Shown piece after piece: positions 53,860-62,800 of a stretch of DNA of 64,000 bases. How positions within the stretch are numbered: position 1 is the stretch's first letter; every line of letters starts with the position of its first letter. Source of the stretch: Marinobacter lipolyticus (GTDB lineage: Bacteria; Pseudomonadota; Gammaproteobacteria; Pseudomonadales; Oleiphilaceae); the NCBI RefSeq assembly GCF_018424605.1, contig NZ_QTKT01000012.1, positions 1-64,000 of the forward strand, read 5' to 3'. A program made the translations under genes and the position numbers. The notes beneath the pieces are model-generated. The model made no database searches. It was not told the origin of the DNA and saw nothing but the letters and a program-made list of their open reading frames with translations.

Positions 53860-54888
53860 TTAAGCGGGCGTTACCACCGGTTCTTCCGGTTCGCGAACCC
53901 TCGCCAGGGCCTCTTCGATCACCTCCAGCCCGGCCCCGGATTTGTGGGCGTTCTCGCTGATGTGGCGGCGGAACTGACGGCCCCCGGGCTGTCCGTGGAA
54001 CAGCCCCAGCAAGTGACGTGACATATGTGTAAGGAATACGCCCCGGTCCAGTTCGCGCTGGATAAACGGCAGTGTCGCCCGTAACGCCTCGTGGCGGCTC
54101 TGCACCGGTGAGGCCTGCCCGAAGAACTCGGGATCGACTCCCGCCAGCAGCCAGGGGTTGTGGTACGCCTCCCGGCCCAGCATCACGCCGTCGGTGTGCT
54201 CCAGGTGCTGGTGGCACTCCTCGAAGGTTTTGATGCCACCGTTGATGATGATTTCCAGCTCCGGGTAGCTGTCCTTCAGGCGATACACCCAGTCGTACTT
54301 CAGCGGCGGAATGTCGCGGTTCTCCTTGGGGCTCAGACCCTCTAGGACGGCAATGCGGGCGTGGACTATAAACGTGCGGCAACCGGCAGCAGCCACTTTC
54401 TCCACAAACTCGCACAGATCGTCCCAGGACTCCCGGCCGTCAATCCCGATACGGTGCTTGACCGTCACCGGTAGCCCTGTGGCGTCTATCATCGCCCGCA
54501 CCCCCTCGGCCACCTTGTCCGGATGCCCCATCAGGCAGGCGCCGATCATGTTGTTCTGCACCCGATCACTGGGGCAGCCCACATTCAGGTTTACCTCATC
54601 AAACCCGTACTGCTCCGCCAGCTTCGCGCAATGCGCCAGTTCACCGGCATCACTGCCGCCCAGCTGCAACGCCAGCGGGTATTCCGCCTCGTCATGGCGC
54701 AGAAAACGCGCGGTATCGCCATGAATCAGCGCACCGGTGGTCACCATTTCCGTGTACAGCAGCGTATTGCGGCTGAGCTGGCGCGCCAGGTAACGGTAAT
54801 GGGTGGTGGTCCAGTCCATCATGGGGGCGACGCAAAAGCGTCTTGAGGGGGCCCGGTCGCTGTGTTCAGAAGGTGCCATAATGCTCAT
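53860..54888 (-). CDS. dusA: tRNA-dihydrouridine synthase A
   Basis: A 342-residue FMN enzyme: N-terminal APMMDWTTTHYRYLARQ typical of DusA, the catalytic cysteine Cys105 in VNLNVGCPSDRVQ and the GACLM segment after it. It reduces uridines 20 and 20a in the tRNA D-loop with NADPH. Starts at ATG 54888 or 54879 are both possible. Divergent from the LexA-controlled gene. Confidence 0.94.
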   Translation of the reverse strand: MSIMAPSEHSDRAPSRRFCVAPMMDWTTTHYRYLARQLSRNTLLYTEMVTTGALIHGDTARFLRHDEAEYPLALQLGGSDAGELAHCAKLAEQYGFDEVNLNVGCPSDRVQNNMIGACLMGHPDKVAEGVRAMIDATGLPVTVKHRIGIDGRESWDDLCEFVEKVAAAGCRTFIVHARIAVLEGLSPKENRDIPPLKYDWVYRLKDSYPELEIIINGGIKTFEECHQHLEHTDGVMLGREAYHNPWLLAGVDPEFFGQASPVQSRHEALRATLPFIQRELDRGVFLTHMSRHLLGLFHGQPGGRQFRRHISENAHKSGAGLEVIEEALARVREPEEPVVTPA

Positions 54889-55019
54889 TCAATGCCCGGA
54901 TTTTCCAGTTTTCGAGTGTACAAAGTGTCGTCATTTTATCAGTTAAGTGTTCTGTTTGGCTTGGTCATTTTGGCAAAGGTAGTGCAACCACGGATACAAC
55001 GCGTCGGATGCCCCTGGTC

Positions 55020-55048
55020 TTGACCCCAATCCCGGCTTGCCACAGAAT
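55020..55048 (+). promoter_or_regulatory. Candidate promoter of the LexA-controlled gene
   Basis: TTGACC (55020-55025), 17-base spacer, CAGAAT (55043-55048). Transcription would start near 55055, inside the LexA box, leaving a leader of about 24 bases with GGAG at 55070-55073. Confidence 0.55.
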
Positions 55049-55067
55049 ACTGTATTTATATACAGTT
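55048..55067. promoter_or_regulatory. LexA (SOS) box
   Basis: TACTGTATTTATATACAGTT: CTG-N10-CAG with an AT-rich core, differing little from the enterobacterial consensus TACTGTATATATATACAGTA. It overlaps the predicted transcription start and lies 11 bases before the ATG at 55079. Confidence 0.9.
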
Positions 55068-55078
55068 CCGGAGTATTC

Positions 55079-55828
55079 ATGGGTCATCAATGCCAGGTAT
55101 CGTTTGTCGAAGTCAGGCGCCGATTCGGGTTTCGCAGTATTGAGATTGGCCGTTGGGTGACACCGCCGGAGCGAGACCGGGCAGCGGCACTGTTCTATCA
55201 GGCCTTGTGCGACCTTATGACCGTGCTTCAGGGGCCGGAGTCTCTGGTCTCTCTGCGAAGTACTCTGGGGCTTCAATATGGTATTGGCGGCAGACCGGGC
55301 GTGGCAGCTCACTATATTCCGGCGACCCGCCAGTTGGCCCTTGCCAAAAACGCAGGTGCTGGCAGTCTGGCCCACGAATGGTTTCATGGGTTCGACCACT
55401 ACATGGGAAGCAAGGCCTTTCATGGAGTGGCGAACCAGGGCTTTGCATCTTCCAGTTGGCTGAACAGTGCCAAACCGAAAGAGCACTCGCTCAATGACCG
55501 CCTTTTCGCCTGCTTTCAGGCGGTTCTCCTGAACGACGACGGTACCTCGCCAAGTGAATTGTTCCGGGCCTCACGAGTAGCGGATGAACACCTGAAGGTA
55601 CTGTATTACGCTAGGCCAGAAGAGCTCTGCGCCCGAGCCTTTGAAGCGTTTGTGGAGGACTGTCAGCCACGGAACCGTTTCCTTGTGCGGGGTACCCGGG
55701 ATTCGGACGAGGCCGGAGCGGGCCTCTACCCGCGAGGTAACGAGCGTCAGCGAATCAATGAATGCTTTCGCGGTTACTTCGATGCCCTCGGCGGTGCACT
55801 GCACAGAGAGCAGAGGAAAACGGGTTAG
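55079..55828 (+). CDS. SOS-controlled HExxH zincin-like protein (LPD1/CLCA_X-like)
   Basis: A 249-residue soluble protein, probably a metallopeptidase-like fold. Residues 77-110 contain AAHYIPATRQLALAK, then AGSLAHEWFHGFDHYMG with an HExxH motif (His99, Glu100, His103); a later ELCARAFEAFVED (182-194) offers Glu189 as a third metal ligand, a gluzincin-like layout. These blocks resemble the LPD1 domain of polyvalent phage and plasmid proteins, and I recall similar chromosomal proteins labelled CLCA_X. No signal peptide or membrane helix is visible. A strong LexA box sits just before the gene, GGAG precedes the ATG, and no partner gene is evident: dusA is divergent and the AraC gene convergent, overlapping at 55825-55828. 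Function unknown; protease activity is inferred. Confidence 0.8.
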   Translation: MGHQCQVSFVEVRRRFGFRSIEIGRWVTPPERDRAAALFYQALCDLMTVLQGPESLVSLRSTLGLQYGIGGRPGVAAHYIPATRQLALAKNAGAGSLAHEWFHGFDHYMGSKAFHGVANQGFASSSWLNSAKPKEHSLNDRLFACFQAVLLNDDGTSPSELFRASRVADEHLKVLYYARPEELCARAFEAFVEDCQPRNRFLVRGTRDSDEAGAGLYPRGNERQRINECFRGYFDALGGALHREQRKTG

Positions 55829-56922
55829 CGGGTATCCCGCCGCCACACCCGCGGGGCTTTCCCGGTCCAACTCTTGAACGCCCGCGTGAAATTTGCCGGG
55901 TCTGCGTAGCCCAGCAGCTCACTGATGCTCTGGATCTCCAGCGCGGAAGTGGCCAGCAGATGGCAGCTGTCGCGGCGGCGCACGTCATCCAGAATCTGCT
56001 TGTAGCTCAGGCCCTGTTCATGCAGTCGCCGGCGAAGGGTTCGGGGTGTGAGGCACAGCTTGGTGGCGAGCTGTTCCGGGGTGGGGTAGCCGTTCTGCTC
56101 CAGCACCAGGTGCGCGCGGATCTGGCGGGTGATGTCGTTGTCGGTTTCGGTCAGTGCGCTTTCCCGCTCACACTGGGCCAGCGCCTGGGCCAGGCCTTCG
56201 GGGTTGGCCGTGGGCAGGGGCGCGTCCAACCAGGCCGGGTCACCGCCCAGGAGCACACCGGCGCTGGGCATGTTGAATTTCACCCCCGGCACCTGCTGGC
56301 GGCGGCGCTGGTATCCAGGCGGTTCAGGCCCCCGCAGCCAGATTTCCCGTTCACTGGGCTGGATCGGCTGCACAAACTCCATGCCCCGCACAATACTGGT
56401 CAGGATGGAGCTGAACATCATTTCCCTTAGCGGCTCGGGCAGGGGCACCTCCGGTTCGATTTCAAAGAACAGGCTGGTTTCGGTTTGCCGCACGGTCATC
56501 AGCACCCCGCGCCCCCGCAGGTTCCAGAACCGTTCCAGAATCGCGATGGCTTCCCTGGGGTTGGGGGCGCACATCAGGGCGTAACCCAGGCTGCCGTGAG
56601 CGGTCAGGGGCAGGCGTAAGCCGTTGTCGAATCCCAGCGCGGTATCGCCAATGGCGGCATGCACTGCGGCGAATACGTGCAGGGTCTGCAGGTAGGAAAT
56701 GCGGCCGGCCGGGTCATCCAGGGCACCGGGCGACAGGCCAGCCTGCTCCAGTACGTCCGCGGGGTTTGCCCCCAGTTCCCGGGCCACTTCCACAAACATG
56801 CGCGGGTAGGTCACGGGCTGGTTTGGCTGCCGGGTCCAGCCTGGCAGGTCAGTTGGAAGGGTGTAACGCTGGGTGTTGCTCACGGTTGGCCACCAATGAC
56901 AAGTGCTTTGTCCGCCAAACAT
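55825..56922 (-). CDS. AraC-family transcriptional regulator (OruR/ArgR-like type)
   Basis: A 365-residue regulator with an N-terminal Arabinose_bd-type ligand domain (about 40-230) and a C-terminal AraC double helix-turn-helix (about 262-362), ending in SISELLGYADPANFTRAFKSWTG-type residues and PRVWRR. It stands divergent from the 56996-59108 genes, which are its most likely targets. The ATG at 56922 is taken; a GTG 13 codons later is possible. The inducer is unknown; relatives of this subfamily often control hydrocarbon, fatty-acid or amino-acid catabolism. Confidence 0.88.
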   Translation of the reverse strand: MFGGQSTCHWWPTVSNTQRYTLPTDLPGWTRQPNQPVTYPRMFVEVARELGANPADVLEQAGLSPGALDDPAGRISYLQTLHVFAAVHAAIGDTALGFDNGLRLPLTAHGSLGYALMCAPNPREAIAILERFWNLRGRGVLMTVRQTETSLFFEIEPEVPLPEPLREMMFSSILTSIVRGMEFVQPIQPSEREIWLRGPEPPGYQRRRQQVPGVKFNMPSAGVLLGGDPAWLDAPLPTANPEGLAQALAQCERESALTETDNDITRQIRAHLVLEQNGYPTPEQLATKLCLTPRTLRRRLHEQGLSYKQILDDVRRRDSCHLLATSALEIQSISELLGYADPANFTRAFKSWTGKAPRVWRRDTR

Positions 56923-56995
56923 CTCACGGGGGCGGGGTCATGACCAGTACTCTGGAGGCCAGATTGCAAGAAGTCCCGAATGCAGGAGTCTGCCC

Positions 56996-57862
56996 ATGAC
57001 CTCAGCCGTGAATGCCAAAGCCAATCGTTTGCCCAGAGGCAAGCCTGCCAAGTCGCCCCTGAGCGTGATTCCCCAGGTGCGCCGCCCGAGGATTGATCTG
57101 GCGGAGGATGTGCCGAAATACTGGTGGGATAACGATCCGGTCAAGACGCTGCTACTGGCGGCGCTGTCTTCGTCGTTTCCACCGGGCGAGACCTTCTTCA
57201 TTGATACCGTGCGTCATTATCAGGATCGCATTACCGATCCGGAGCTGAAAAAAGCGGTGCGGGCGTTTATCGGCCAGGAGGCGCACCATTCCCGCGAGCA
57301 CAAACTGCTGAACGGTTACCTGGAGGATCGGGGCATTGGCCTGGCTCGCCTGGAAAGCGAAATTCAGGCGTTCATGGACTGGATGCGCAAGAACTTCAGC
57401 CCGGAGCGGCAACTGGCCCATACCGTCGCCGTCGAGCATTTCACCGCGCTAATGGCGGAGGAGTTCCTGCTGAAGTATGACGCGCTGGACGAAATGGACC
57501 CGCGCATGGCGAAGATCTGGGCCTGGCACGCCATTGAGGAGTCGGAGCACAAGGCGGTGGCGTTTGACGTCTACAAAGCGGTGGGTGGCCGCGAGAGCGT
57601 GCGGCTGCAGGAAATGCTGGTGGTGAGTGTAATCTTCCCGGTATTCACCAGCATTCACCTGGTTCAGTTGATGAAAGAAGACGGCCAGCTGAGCAACCTG
57701 AAGTCCTGGGCGGGTGCGTTCAACTACATGTGGGGCAAGCCCGGCGTGTTTCGCAAACTTGTGCCATCTTATCTGAAGTATTACAGCCCGAGGTTTCACC
57801 CCTGGAATCACGATGCCCGTTCGCTGGTTGAAAAAGCCAAGGCGAAGTGGCTCGGCGAGTAA
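56996..57862 (+). CDS. Predicted metal-dependent hydrolase (PF10118 family)
   Basis: A 288-residue protein with PF10118 features: helical, with His/Glu-rich motifs GQEAHHSREHK (about 98-108), VEHFTALMAEEF (about 148) and WHAIEESEHKAVAFDVY (about 180), which together look like a di-iron or dinuclear metal site. I recall such genes near AraC regulators, SDRs and lipid-related genes; activity is unproven. ATG 56996 (MTSAVNAKANRLPRG) is preceded by CAGGAG. Probable operon with the MAPEG (33 bases) and SDR (36 bases) genes. The divergent gap to the AraC gene is 73 bases. Confidence 0.78.
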   Translation: MTSAVNAKANRLPRGKPAKSPLSVIPQVRRPRIDLAEDVPKYWWDNDPVKTLLLAALSSSFPPGETFFIDTVRHYQDRITDPELKKAVRAFIGQEAHHSREHKLLNGYLEDRGIGLARLESEIQAFMDWMRKNFSPERQLAHTVAVEHFTALMAEEFLLKYDALDEMDPRMAKIWAWHAIEESEHKAVAFDVYKAVGGRESVRLQEMLVVSVIFPVFTSIHLVQLMKEDGQLSNLKSWAGAFNYMWGKPGVFRKLVPSYLKYYSPRFHPWNHDARSLVEKAKAKWLGE

Positions 57863-57894
57863 GGTTCCAGAACTCAAAAAAAAAGGAAGTATGA

Positions 57895-58302
57895 ATGACC
57901 GCTTACACCGCTGTTCTGTTGTACGCCGGATGGATGCTGATCCTGGCGCTGATCTATGCCGTACCCCGTGTGCCTCAGGCCCTCACTGGCGCCAAACCTA
58001 TTGATAGCTGGGAGCGCAACAAGCAGCCGATCGATGCGCCGATTCTGCAGCGGGCCAAGGCGGCGCACCTCAATTGCATCGAGAACTTCGCGGTGTTTGC
58101 GGCGGTAGTGGTGGTGGCCGGGCTGATGAACCGGCTGGAAGCGATCGGCAGCCTGGCCGCATTCGTGCTGTATGCGCGCATCGCCCAGAGCGTGGTGCAC
58201 ATCAGCGGTACCTCGTTTGTCCAGATCTTCCTGCGGGCGACGTTCTTCCTGATCCAGATCCTGCTGGTGCTGGTGATGGTCTATCGCTTGTTGCTGGGCT
58301 GA
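57895..58302 (+). CDS. MAPEG-family membrane protein
   Basis: A 135-residue protein with four hydrophobic helices (about 5-22, 58-80, 82-103, 110-133). The ERNKQPIDAPILQRAKAAHLNCIENF region carries the MAPEG family motif (RA-x-x-N-x-x-E); eukaryotic members act on glutathione or eicosanoids, while bacterial ones are mostly uncharacterised. AGGAAGT precedes the ATG. Located between the PF10118 and SDR genes. Confidence 0.85.
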   Translation: MTAYTAVLLYAGWMLILALIYAVPRVPQALTGAKPIDSWERNKQPIDAPILQRAKAAHLNCIENFAVFAAVVVVAGLMNRLEAIGSLAAFVLYARIAQSVVHISGTSFVQIFLRATFFLIQILLVLVMVYRLLLG

Positions 58303-58337
58303 TCGAAGCGCTGCGATAACCATTACGGGGAGTGTCC

Positions 58338-59108
58338 ATGAAAGACTGCATTTTTATTACCGGCGCGGCCGCCGGTATCGGCCGTGAAACCGCGCTGCTG
58401 TTCGCCGCCAAAGGCTGGTTTGTCGGCGCGGCGGATCGGGATGAGGCAGCGCTGGCAGCCTTACGGGAAGAGCTGGGTGACGACCGTTGCAGCACCCACG
58501 TGATGGATGTGGTGGATGAGGCCTCGGTGACGCGGGGCCTGGCGGCGTTTGCCGAGCGCACCGGCGGCCAGCTGCGGCTGCTGCACAACAACGCCGGCAT
58601 TCTGCGGGTCGGGCCGTTCGAGGAGATTACGTTGGCGGACCATCGCGCGGTGGTCGAGATCAACGTGATCGGCCTGATGACGGTATTGCATGCCGCGTTC
58701 CCGTATCTGAAAGCCACGCCGAATGCGCAGGTGGTGAACATGAGCTCGGCTTCTGCTGCCTACGGCATTCCGGATTTTGCGTCCTACTCCGCCAGCAAGC
58801 ACGCGGTGCGGGCCATGACGGAAGCGCTGGATATTGAGTGGGAGCCCCACGGTATCCGTGTGTGCGATCTGATGCCGCCGTTTGTCAGAACCGCCATGGT
58901 GCAGCAGAACGAGCAGAGCTCCCGACTTTTCGAAAGCCTGGGGGTGAACCTGACCCCGGATCTGGTGGCCGCTCAGGTGTGGGCGCAGGCGGAACAACCA
59001 CGCCTGCACCGCCCCATCTCCATGCAGTTCCGGGCGTTGTGGCCGATTGCCCGGTCCGCACCGGCGTCGGTTACTCGCTCGGTGCTGCGCAAGCTCTGGC
59101 GCAAGTAG
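58338..59108 (+). CDS. Short-chain dehydrogenase/reductase (SDR)
   Basis: A 256-residue classical SDR: cofactor motif TGAAAGIG (8-15), NNAG (84-87), catalytic Ser138, Tyr150 and Lys154 in YSASK. An Asp near the end of beta-2 (AADRDE, about 32-36) favours NAD(H). The substrate is unknown. The ATG at 58338 has GGGGAG at a fitting distance, preferred to a GTG two codons upstream. Third gene of the putative AraC-controlled group. Confidence 0.92.
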   Translation: MKDCIFITGAAAGIGRETALLFAAKGWFVGAADRDEAALAALREELGDDRCSTHVMDVVDEASVTRGLAAFAERTGGQLRLLHNNAGILRVGPFEEITLADHRAVVEINVIGLMTVLHAAFPYLKATPNAQVVNMSSASAAYGIPDFASYSASKHAVRAMTEALDIEWEPHGIRVCDLMPPFVRTAMVQQNEQSSRLFESLGVNLTPDLVAAQVWAQAEQPRLHRPISMQFRALWPIARSAPASVTRSVLRKLWRK

Positions 59109-59189
59109 GTTACGTCGGGTCAAGACGCTAGCCTGCTAACTTTGTTATTCTTTCGACCTTTATAGGCCGTGGGGCGGGAGAGTAACGCA

Positions 59190-60104
59190 ATGCCGGTAAT
59201 GGTTCAGGCGCTGGTACCTGTGTTTGCACTGATTGTGATGGGGCACCTGTTCCGGCGCTGGAATTTCCCCGGTGACGGTTTCTGGCTGCAGGCTGAACGC
59301 TTCACCTATTACGTGCTGTTTCCCGCCATGCTGGTTTACAAGCTGGGCCAGGCCCGCCTGCCCGCGTCCGCCTATGGCGACATTCTGCTATTGATTGTGG
59401 CCATGCTGCTGGTGATGACGCTGTTGCTGGCGTTACTGCAAGGCTTCTGGCGCTGGCCCGGGCCGGTGTTCTCTTCGGTGTTTCAGGGTGGTATCCGTTT
59501 CAACTCCTACGTAGGCCTGGCGGCGGCCGGCATGCTGCTGGGTGACGAGGGCCTGTCATTGATCGCCATTGCCGTGGCCATCAAGGTGCCGCTGCTGAAT
59601 CTGCTCTGTATCCTGATGTTCTCGCTGGTGGCGGGGCAGGGGCCGCTGCGGTGGCGCCCGGTTTTGAAGGCCATCGTGACCAACCCGCTGATCGTGGGCT
59701 CGGTGATCGGTGTGACCTGGAGTTTTTTCCAGGTCGGCTTTCACCCTTTGGTGGCCGGTGTTCTGGCGCCGTTGAGCGATCTGGCGTTGCCCATGGGGCT
59801 GATGACGGTGGGCGCAGGGTTGCAACTGAAAGCCCTGCGGGGCGCTTCAATGCCGTTTCTGGTGGCATCGGTGGCCAAACTGGTGGCGTTTCCACTGATC
59901 ACCGCGGGGTTGGCGCTGTTGCTGGGGCTGGAAGGGATGCTGGTGCAGGTGGCGGTGCTGCTGGCGGCACTGCCCACGGCGACGTCGTCCTACATCCTGG
60001 CGCGTCAGCTCGGTGGTGACGCGCCGTTGATGGCCGGCATCATCAGTGGCCAGACATTGCTGGCCATGATGTCGATTCCCCTTGTGCTCGGTGTGCTCTG
60101 GTAA
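59190..60104 (+). CDS. AEC-family (auxin efflux carrier-like) transporter
   Basis: A 304-residue membrane protein with about ten helices and the AEC/Mem_trans pattern: NSYVGLAAAGMLLG and PTATSSYILARQLGGDAPLMAG near the C-terminus. Bacterial members move organic anions; substrate unknown. GGGAGAG precedes the ATG at 59190. It follows the SDR by 81 bases and may or may not share its promoter. Confidence 0.88.
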   Translation: MPVMVQALVPVFALIVMGHLFRRWNFPGDGFWLQAERFTYYVLFPAMLVYKLGQARLPASAYGDILLLIVAMLLVMTLLLALLQGFWRWPGPVFSSVFQGGIRFNSYVGLAAAGMLLGDEGLSLIAIAVAIKVPLLNLLCILMFSLVAGQGPLRWRPVLKAIVTNPLIVGSVIGVTWSFFQVGFHPLVAGVLAPLSDLALPMGLMTVGAGLQLKALRGASMPFLVASVAKLVAFPLITAGLALLLGLEGMLVQVAVLLAALPTATSSYILARQLGGDAPLMAGIISGQTLLAMMSIPLVLGVLW

Positions 60105-60107
60105 GGC

Positions 60108-61049
60108 TTACCGGGTTTTCTCTGGCAGGCAGCTCAGCGCGTTGTCGGCAATACCCTGCAGGAAGTTCACGTAGCCGTCGCGGTCGGATTCAACGTCGGT
60201 GGCCAGCGGATCCCAGGTGCTGAAGGTGATGTCCAGACCCTCGGTGATGGAGCGCCACCACTGGCGATTGAACTGGGGTTCGGTGAGCAGGCAGGGTTGA
60301 TTGGCGGCGCGCAGCTTGTCCTGCACCTCGGCAATGTGGCGGGCCCCGGGAGACAGCTCTGGATTCAGCGTGAGTACCCCTTCCAGCTTCAGGTTGAAAT
60401 GCCCGGCGTAACGGGTAAAGGCATCGTGGTAGGCAAACAGGCTGATGTCCGCCAGCGGTTCCAGGCGGTGGCGGATGTCGTCTTCGGCTTCCCGCAGTGA
60501 GGTTTCGAAGCGGGCAAGATTGGCGTCGAGGGCCTCGGTGTCGGCACCTTCAAGCTGTGACAGTGCCCGATGGATATCCTGTGCCATGCCCAGCGCCAGT
60601 GCCGGGTCGAGCCAGATGTGCGGGTCTTCGCCGTCGCCATGATCGTGGGCATGGGCGTCATTGTGATCGTCATGATGGTCGTGATGGTGCGCATCAGCAG
60701 CCTCAGCTTCCGGTACTTCATCACCGTGCATCAGCGATACCGCTCTCGCCTTGAACTCCTCGCCGCCGAGCAGGCGCGACAGGAAGGTTTCCATTTCCGG
60801 ACCCACCCAGAAGATAACGTCGGCGTTTTCCAGGGCCCGGCGCTGGGAGGGGCGCATGGTGTAGTTGTGGGGGCTGGAGCCTGAAGCTACCAGGCTGGTG
60901 ACTTCCACATCCTCTGCTGCAACCGCTTTGACCAGCAGTTCGACCGGTTTGATGGAAGTGACCACCTGAGTGGCAGCCAGGGTGGACAGCGGGCTGATCA
61001 GCGCAGCCAGTCCCAGCGCAACGGCGCTGGCTCGTGAAGAATTGGGCAT
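60108..61049 (-). CDS. znuA: Zinc ABC transporter substrate-binding protein ZnuA
   Basis: A 313-residue periplasmic protein: signal peptide (about 1-26), metal-ligand His61 in SSPHNY, a histidine/aspartate-rich loop (120-144) typical of ZnuA and His144 in DPHIWLDP. It captures zinc for the ZnuBC importer; neither znuB nor znuC is in the window, so the permease genes must lie elsewhere. A Zur-type operator overlaps the promoter region. Divergent from gltX. Confidence 0.94.
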   Translation of the reverse strand: MPNSSRASAVALGLAALISPLSTLAATQVVTSIKPVELLVKAVAAEDVEVTSLVASGSSPHNYTMRPSQRRALENADVIFWVGPEMETFLSRLLGGEEFKARAVSLMHGDEVPEAEAADAHHHDHHDDHNDAHAHDHGDGEDPHIWLDPALALGMAQDIHRALSQLEGADTEALDANLARFETSLREAEDDIRHRLEPLADISLFAYHDAFTRYAGHFNLKLEGVLTLNPELSPGARHIAEVQDKLRAANQPCLLTEPQFNRQWWRSITEGLDITFSTWDPLATDVESDRDGYVNFLQGIADNALSCLPEKTR

Positions 61050-61080
61050 GATGGATCGGGCTCTGACTCTGAATTGATAC

Positions 61081-61093
61081 GTTATAATATAAC
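61081..61093. promoter_or_regulatory. Zur-type operator upstream of znuA
   Basis: GTTATAATATAAC is a perfect 13-bp palindrome, matching the core of the gammaproteobacterial Zur box GAAATGTTATANTATAACATTTC. It lies 32 bases before the znuA ATG and overlaps minus-strand -10-like bases. Flanks do not extend the symmetry. Confidence 0.8.
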
Positions 61094-61155
61094 AATTGCG
61101 CTGGCAGCGAAAGGTTGTGAGCCGCTGACCTCATGCGAAATTCCTCCCGGATCGT

Positions 61156-61161
61156 TATAAT
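61156..61161 (+). promoter_or_regulatory. gltX -10 element
   Basis: A perfect TATAAT at 61156-61161, 43 bases before the gltX ATG; no convincing -35 is seen at the right distance. Confidence 0.45.
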
Positions 61162-61203
61162 GCGTGGCTTTCCAGTCGGCCACTTATCTACCAGGACTGT
61201 TTC

Positions 61204-62688
61204 ATGACCGTACGTACCCGAATTGCCCCGTCACCCACCGGTGATCCACACGTTGGTACCGCCTTCGTGGCCCTGTTCAACCTGTGCTTTGCCCGTCAGC
61301 ACGGTGGCCAGTTCATTCTGCGTATTGAAGACACCGATCAGGCCCGCAGTACCGCAGAGTCCGAGCAGGACATTCTTGACGCTCTGCGCTGGCTGGGGTT
61401 GGAGTGGGACGAGGGCCCGGACGTGGGCGGACCCCACGGCCCCTATCGTCAATCCGAGCGCAAGGATTCCTACCGCCAGTATGCGCTGGATCTGGTCACC
61501 GCTGGCCATGCGTTTTACTGTTTCCGCACCCCGGAAGAGCTGGACGCGATCCGCGAAGAGCGTAAGGCCCAGGGCCTGAACCCCGGCATCAAGGGCGACC
61601 TGGAACTGTCCGAGGAAGAAGTGAAGCGTCGCCTGGACGCCGGCGATCCTTACGTGATCCGCATGAAGGTGCCAGATGAAGGCGTGTGCGAAATCCGTGA
61701 CATGCTCCGGGGCACCATCGAGATCGACTGGTCCCAGGTCGACTGCCAGATCCTGCTGAAATCCGATGGCATGCCCACCTACCACCTGGCCAACGTGGTG
61801 GACGATCACCTGATGGAGATTACCCACGTGCTACGGGGGGAGGAGTGGATCAACTCGGCACCCAAGCACAAGTTGCTGTACCAATACTTCGGCTGGGATA
61901 TGCCGGAATTGTGTCACCTGCCGTTGCTGCGCAACCCGGACAAGAGCAAGCTGTCCAAGCGCAAGAACCCCACCAGCATCAACTTCTATGAGCGCATGGG
62001 CTTCCTGCCGGAAGCGGTCACCAACTACCTTGGCCGTATGGGCTGGTCCATGCCCGACGAGCGGGAAAAGTTCACCCTCAACGAGATGATCGAGAACTTC
62101 GACATCCAGCGGGTGTCCCTTGGCGGCCCGGTCTTCGACGTGGAAAAACTGCGCTGGCTGAACGGAATGTGGCTGCGCGAGGACCTGAGCGACGACCAGT
62201 TCGTGGAGAAGATGCGCAGCTGGTGGTTCAACGAAGACGCCCTGCGTGCGCTGATTCCACACATCAAGGGGAGGGCGGAAGTATTCTCCGATGTGGCTCC
62301 CATGGCGTCGTTCATGTTCTCGGGCATGCTCAATCTCAAGCCGGAAGACTTCGCCCACAACAAGCTGGAAGAGGCCCAGATCAAGCGGGTGCTGCAGTTC
62401 ACCCTGTGGAAGCTGGAGGCCCAGCGCCACTGGAGCAAGGACAACATTTTTGCCGACATCAAGACCCTGGCCAAGGCCATGGACCTGAAAATGGGCGACT
62501 TCATGTTTTCCATCTTCGTGGCCATCGCCGGCACGCCGAACTCCTGGTCGGTGATGGATTCCATGGCGTTGCTGGGGCCGGATATGACCCGCTCCCGGTT
62601 GCGCCACGCCCTGGAAGTCATGGGTGGCTTCTCCAAGAAAGAAACCAAGAAAGTGGAAAAGGAATACGCGGCATTGCTCGCGGAATAA
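61204..62688 (+). CDS. gltX: Glutamate--tRNA ligase
   Basis: A 494-residue class I synthetase. The HIGH-type motif reads PHVG (15-18, in [13 protein letters not shown]) and the KMSKS-type motif KLSKRK (249-254). It charges tRNA-Glu with glutamate in the cytoplasm. A tRNA-Glu gene lies 195 bases downstream. The ATG at 61204 is the usual family start. Confidence 0.97.
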   Translation: MTVRTRIAPSPTGDPHVGTAFVALFNLCFARQHGGQFILRIEDTDQARSTAESEQDILDALRWLGLEWDEGPDVGGPHGPYRQSERKDSYRQYALDLVTAGHAFYCFRTPEELDAIREERKAQGLNPGIKGDLELSEEEVKRRLDAGDPYVIRMKVPDEGVCEIRDMLRGTIEIDWSQVDCQILLKSDGMPTYHLANVVDDHLMEITHVLRGEEWINSAPKHKLLYQYFGWDMPELCHLPLLRNPDKSKLSKRKNPTSINFYERMGFLPEAVTNYLGRMGWSMPDEREKFTLNEMIENFDIQRVSLGGPVFDVEKLRWLNGMWLREDLSDDQFVEKMRSWWFNEDALRALIPHIKGRAEVFSDVAPMASFMFSGMLNLKPEDFAHNKLEEAQIKRVLQFTLWKLEAQRHWSKDNIFADIKTLAKAMDLKMGDFMFSIFVAIAGTPNSWSVMDSMALLGPDMTRSRLRHALEVMGGFSKKETKKVEKEYAALLAE

Positions 62689-62758
62689 CCGCTTTGGTGA
62701 AGAAGTAAACGGAATGGACAGGGAAGTTCAGAAAACTGAAAAAAATGGAGATTAAAGG

Positions 62759-62787
62759 TTGACGCCCATAGGGCGGATCCTTAATAT
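62759..62787 (+). promoter_or_regulatory. Promoter of the tRNA-Ala/tRNA-Glu transcript
   Basis: TTGACG (62759-62764), 17-base spacer, TAATAT (62782-62787), 13 bases before the tRNA-Ala gene. A 5-bp inverted repeat CGCCC-ATA-GGGCG (62763-62775) overlaps the -35 and spacer. Confidence 0.75.
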
Positions 62788-62800
62788 ACGCAGCCGTTGA

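Noticed and set aside
54965..55486. Minus-strand open frame of 173 codons over the LexA-controlled gene
   Set aside because: No ribosome site or recognisable motif; the opposite strand carries HExxH and an SOS operator.
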